NCBI GenBank assembly: GCA_012719645.1
Contig: JAAXZX010000083.1
Coordinates: forward strand, 1 to 33,390
DNA length: 33,390 nucleotides
Source of the DNA: Clostridiaceae bacterium
Lineage (GTDB): Bacteria; Bacillota; Clostridia; DSM-8532
Direction of reading: 5' to 3'
Shown here: in pieces, positions 31,421 to 33,390 of the stretch
Position numbering within the stretch: the stretch's first letter is position 1
Layout of the letters: every line of letters begins with the position of its first letter
The notes under the pieces: model-generated
Told to the model about the DNA's origin: nothing
Databases searched by the model: none
The model's input: only the letters and a program-made list of their open reading frames with translations
Made by a program: the position numbers and the translations under genes

Positions 31421-32941
31421 CTATCCTTCCACGACCCCAAGAAGATCCCTTGATATTTCTTCGATACCGCCTGCCGACGCTGACACCTCCTGCATGGAAG
31501 CAAGCTGCTGCTCAACGGCAGCGGCAATCTCGTGCAGCCCGGCAAGGTTCTTCCTGTTAAGATCCCGTACACCCTCGACTATTTCAACAATCCTGCCGCT
31601 GTCCGCGGCCACATCTTTTGTGGCCTGGCTGACTTCAGTAATCTTCATATGCATTGCCTTACCCGTTTCGGATAACTGGCCGAACGCGCTGCCGGCTTCA
31701 CGGATCAGGGATACGCCGTTTTTGACCAGCGCAGAACTGGTATCCATCGCGCTTGCCGCCTTTTCAGTGTCCGTGGTGATTTGCTCAATGAGGTCTGCAA
31801 TATCCCTGGCTGCTTTCTGGGATTGCTCAGCCAGCAAGCGTATCTGAGACGCAACCACGGCAAATCCCTTCCCCTGCTCTCCGGCCCTGGCCGATTCAAT
31901 GGAAGCATTAAGCGCAAGCATATTGGTCTGCTCGGATATGTCGGTTATGGTTTCAACAAACTGTGCGATCTCTTTTGATCTTTCTGTCAGGCGGGTTACA
32001 ATATCCCTGCTCTCCTGGGTCGCCGACGATATTGAATCCATTTCACTGATTACCTGGTGCAGGATATCTCCGCTTTTTTCATTGTAAACCCTGACCTCCT
32101 GGGATATGCCGGCCATTACCCTGCCCTGGTCGGCTATGTGGTTAATGTTCCGTGATATCCTCGAAACCATTTCAGTGGCTTCGTCCATATGCCTTATTGT
32201 GTTTTCGGATCCCGAAGAGATCATCTGCGCGTTTTCGGCTATCTGCTCGTTGGATTTGGTTGTACTGTCAATGATAACATTAAGTTGGTGCACCGATTCG
32301 GCCAAAAGACCCGATACCTCTTTTGCTTTTTCTGTCATTGTAAGGGTTTTTTGCAGAAGGGCGGCCTGATCTTCCGCACCCATTACGTTCTGAAGCATTC
32401 CGCGTGTACGTTGGGAAAGGTATATGAAAATAACCGATATCATAAGAAATTCGATCGCCCTTGGAATGATACCCAGCAGAATCATTTTTCTGACCGTATC
32501 CAGGTTTTTATCGGTAACCCCCATAAACATGCTTAAGAACTGGGCTAATGACAGCATCACGGTTGAAAAGGCAACTGTATACAAGCTCAGCTTTCGCGAG
32601 AAATACAGGCTTGCAATGGCTACCGGATAGCAGTACAGCAGAATCGCGTTTTGGGACAGTATTGTAACATTTATAAAAGCCGCAAGCACGGATAAAGTAG
32701 CGATAACATACTTGACCCAGGCATCCTGTTTTTTAAGTATAAATACAATTATAGCCGGCAATACAAGGAATACGACTGCAACTCCCATGGCCAGCAATAT
32801 CATACCCATGGGAGTGGTCAGTATGCCGAACACTTTCATCAAAAAGAGCATAAAAACAAACGCTATGGTGATCAGCATAATCTTTGCAGCAAACTGGTTA
32901 GCCTCAATCTCATTTTTCACGAGTATCCCATTCTGTTTCAT
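31421..32941 (-). CDS. Methyl-accepting chemotaxis protein with a multi-helix membrane domain
   Basis: 506 residues. About six membrane helices fill residues 16-185 (for example [46 protein letters not shown]), with only short loops and no large extracellular sensor or HAMP domain. A coiled-coil signalling domain from about 205 to 506 carries the tip [21 protein letters not shown]. Such transducers relay to CheA/CheW and are methylated on Glu/Gln in the flanking helices. A membrane-embedded sensor suggests it detects a membrane property or a hydrophobic cue; this is inference. AGGAGGG 7 bases upstream sets the start. A nearly identical signalling domain is encoded at 29660-30577. Confidence 0.88.
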   Translation of the reverse strand: MKQNGILVKNEIEANQFAAKIMLITIAFVFMLFLMKVFGILTTPMGMILLAMGVAVVFLVLPAIIVFILKKQDAWVKYVIATLSVLAAFINVTILSQNAILLYCYPVAIASLYFSRKLSLYTVAFSTVMLSLAQFLSMFMGVTDKNLDTVRKMILLGIIPRAIEFLMISVIFIYLSQRTRGMLQNVMGAEDQAALLQKTLTMTEKAKEVSGLLAESVHQLNVIIDSTTKSNEQIAENAQMISSGSENTIRHMDEATEMVSRISRNINHIADQGRVMAGISQEVRVYNEKSGDILHQVISEMDSISSATQESRDIVTRLTERSKEIAQFVETITDISEQTNMLALNASIESARAGEQGKGFAVVASQIRLLAEQSQKAARDIADLIEQITTDTEKAASAMDTSSALVKNGVSLIREAGSAFGQLSETGKAMHMKITEVSQATKDVAADSGRIVEIVEGVRDLNRKNLAGLHEIAAAVEQQLASMQEVSASAGGIEEISRDLLGVVEG

Positions 32942-33144
32942 AACGAGCCCTCCTAAAAAAGGTGATAAGTGTATTTACCATTTTTTCTCAATTCAAAACC
33001 GGTTTTTACATAATTATTCATAGAATAGCCATGTGTATACCAAATGGCTTTCCAGACAAGCCTTATACAACGAAGAAGGAATATCTGTGATATGAAGATC
33101 CGTGAAAGATCATAAGCGTTGCGGCAGCCAATTACTATATGCTG

Positions 33145-33183
33145 CAAAAAAAGGCCGGTACGAAACCTGCCCCATACCCGGCC
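33145..33183 (-). terminator. Second terminator downstream of 5S rRNA
   Basis: On the minus strand GGCCGGGTA (33175-33183) and TACCGGCC (33153-33160) form a stem with a 14-base loop, followed by seven T (A-run at 33146-33152). It lies 27 bases beyond the first rrn terminator, so it may be a backup or serve a short transcript. The remaining bases between 32942 and 33145 hold the MCP leader and nothing else I recognise. Confidence 0.7.
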
Positions 33184-33209
33184 ATCAATCTTTTATAGCC
33201 ATCCAAGTA

Positions 33210-33241
33210 TAAACAAAGCCCGGAGCCAATACGCTCCGGGC
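33210..33241 (-). terminator. rRNA operon terminator
   Basis: On the minus strand GCCCGGAGC (33233-33241) and GCTCCGGGC (33218-33226) form a perfect 9-bp stem with a 6-base loop, followed by TTTGTTTAT. It begins 11 bases after the 5S 3' end. Confidence 0.85.
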
Positions 33242-33252
33242 CCTGATATAAT

Positions 33253-33368
33253 TCTGGCGGCGACATATTTTCCCGGGCCGTTTCCAGCCAAGTATCTTCT
33301 GCACTGGAGAGCTTAACTTCTGTGTTCGGGATGGGAACAGGTGTTGCCTCTCCGTTATTGCCACCAGA
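33253..33368 (-). rRNA. rrf: 5S ribosomal RNA
   Basis: On the minus strand the 116-base gene begins TCTGGTGGC and ends GCCGCCAGA, which pair perfectly (one G-T) as helix I. The conserved core CCCATCCCGAACACAGAAG with TTAAGCTCTCCAG is present, as is GATACTTGGC on the 3' side. Being leftward, it is the last gene of an rRNA operon whose 23S and 16S should lie to the right of the window. Confidence 0.97.
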
Positions 33369-33390
33369 AATATTAACTTATGGATGTTAG

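Noticed and set aside
1-33390. CRISPR array, prophage, IS element or known defence island
   Set aside because: No regularly spaced repeats, transposase, integrase or phage genes are visible; the TIR pair lacks the partners of known TIR defence systems.

Overview
The window looks like chromosomal DNA of an anaerobic, spore-forming member of the Clostridia, of moderately high G+C by eye. Evidence: strong AGGAGG-type ribosome binding sites, sigma-A-like promoters, a T-box leader, the RuvX/DUF1292 gene pair, a spore-coat type transglutaminase (Tgl), and a cellodextrin phosphorylase that resembles the Clostridium thermocellum enzyme as I remember it. The last point suggests a cellodextrin-using relative of the Acetivibrio/Ruminiclostridium group (inference). 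I see no phage, insertion sequence, CRISPR array or tRNA. The right edge holds the 5S rRNA and terminators that close an rRNA operon whose 23S lies outside the window.

Layout. 1-353: promoter and ribosome binding site of a leftward gene outside the window, plus a three-copy 20-bp repeat. 354-641: small membrane protein. 724-2637 (minus): ruvX, DUF1292 protein, DUF3048 lipoprotein. 2806-6686 (minus): glycolytic cluster pgk-tpiA-gpmI. 6842-11233 (minus): a large SF2 helicase with an embedded hydrophobic segment, and an MFS exporter. 11566-12630: YkvI-family transporter. 12675-14604: T-box leader and a DAHP synthase fused to a divergent prephenate-dehydratase-like domain. 14605-15181: a 577-bp gap with a three-stem RNA fold and a strong minus-strand terminator. 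15182-18145: cellodextrin phosphorylase. 18304-22250: a tandem pair of membrane-anchored TIR-type proteins. 22351-23397: M23 peptidase. 23482-25086 (minus): RCK/TrkA-type channel-like protein with an unusual pore. 25220-27101 (minus): zinc-ribbon protein, ACT protein, Tgl. 27306-29635: AmmeMemoRadiSam B-A fusion and its radical SAM enzyme. 29660-32941 (minus): two closely related chemotaxis transducers, one lacking its membrane half, flanking a UDG-family-6 glycosylase. 33145-33368: rrn terminators and 5S rRNA.

The best candidate for an undescribed system is the TIR pair at 18304-22250. The first protein keeps the TIR-TM frame but has lost the conserved TIR surface and the usual catalytic glutamate position, and it ends in a PDZ-like domain. 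The second has an apparently intact TIR domain, a membrane segment and a long TPR array. Close spacing, shared strand and shared juxtamembrane region suggest one membrane signalling complex. Other points of interest are the channel-like protein without a canonical potassium filter, the DAHP synthase/PDT-like fusion with altered active-site motifs, and the unexplained RNA structures after it.
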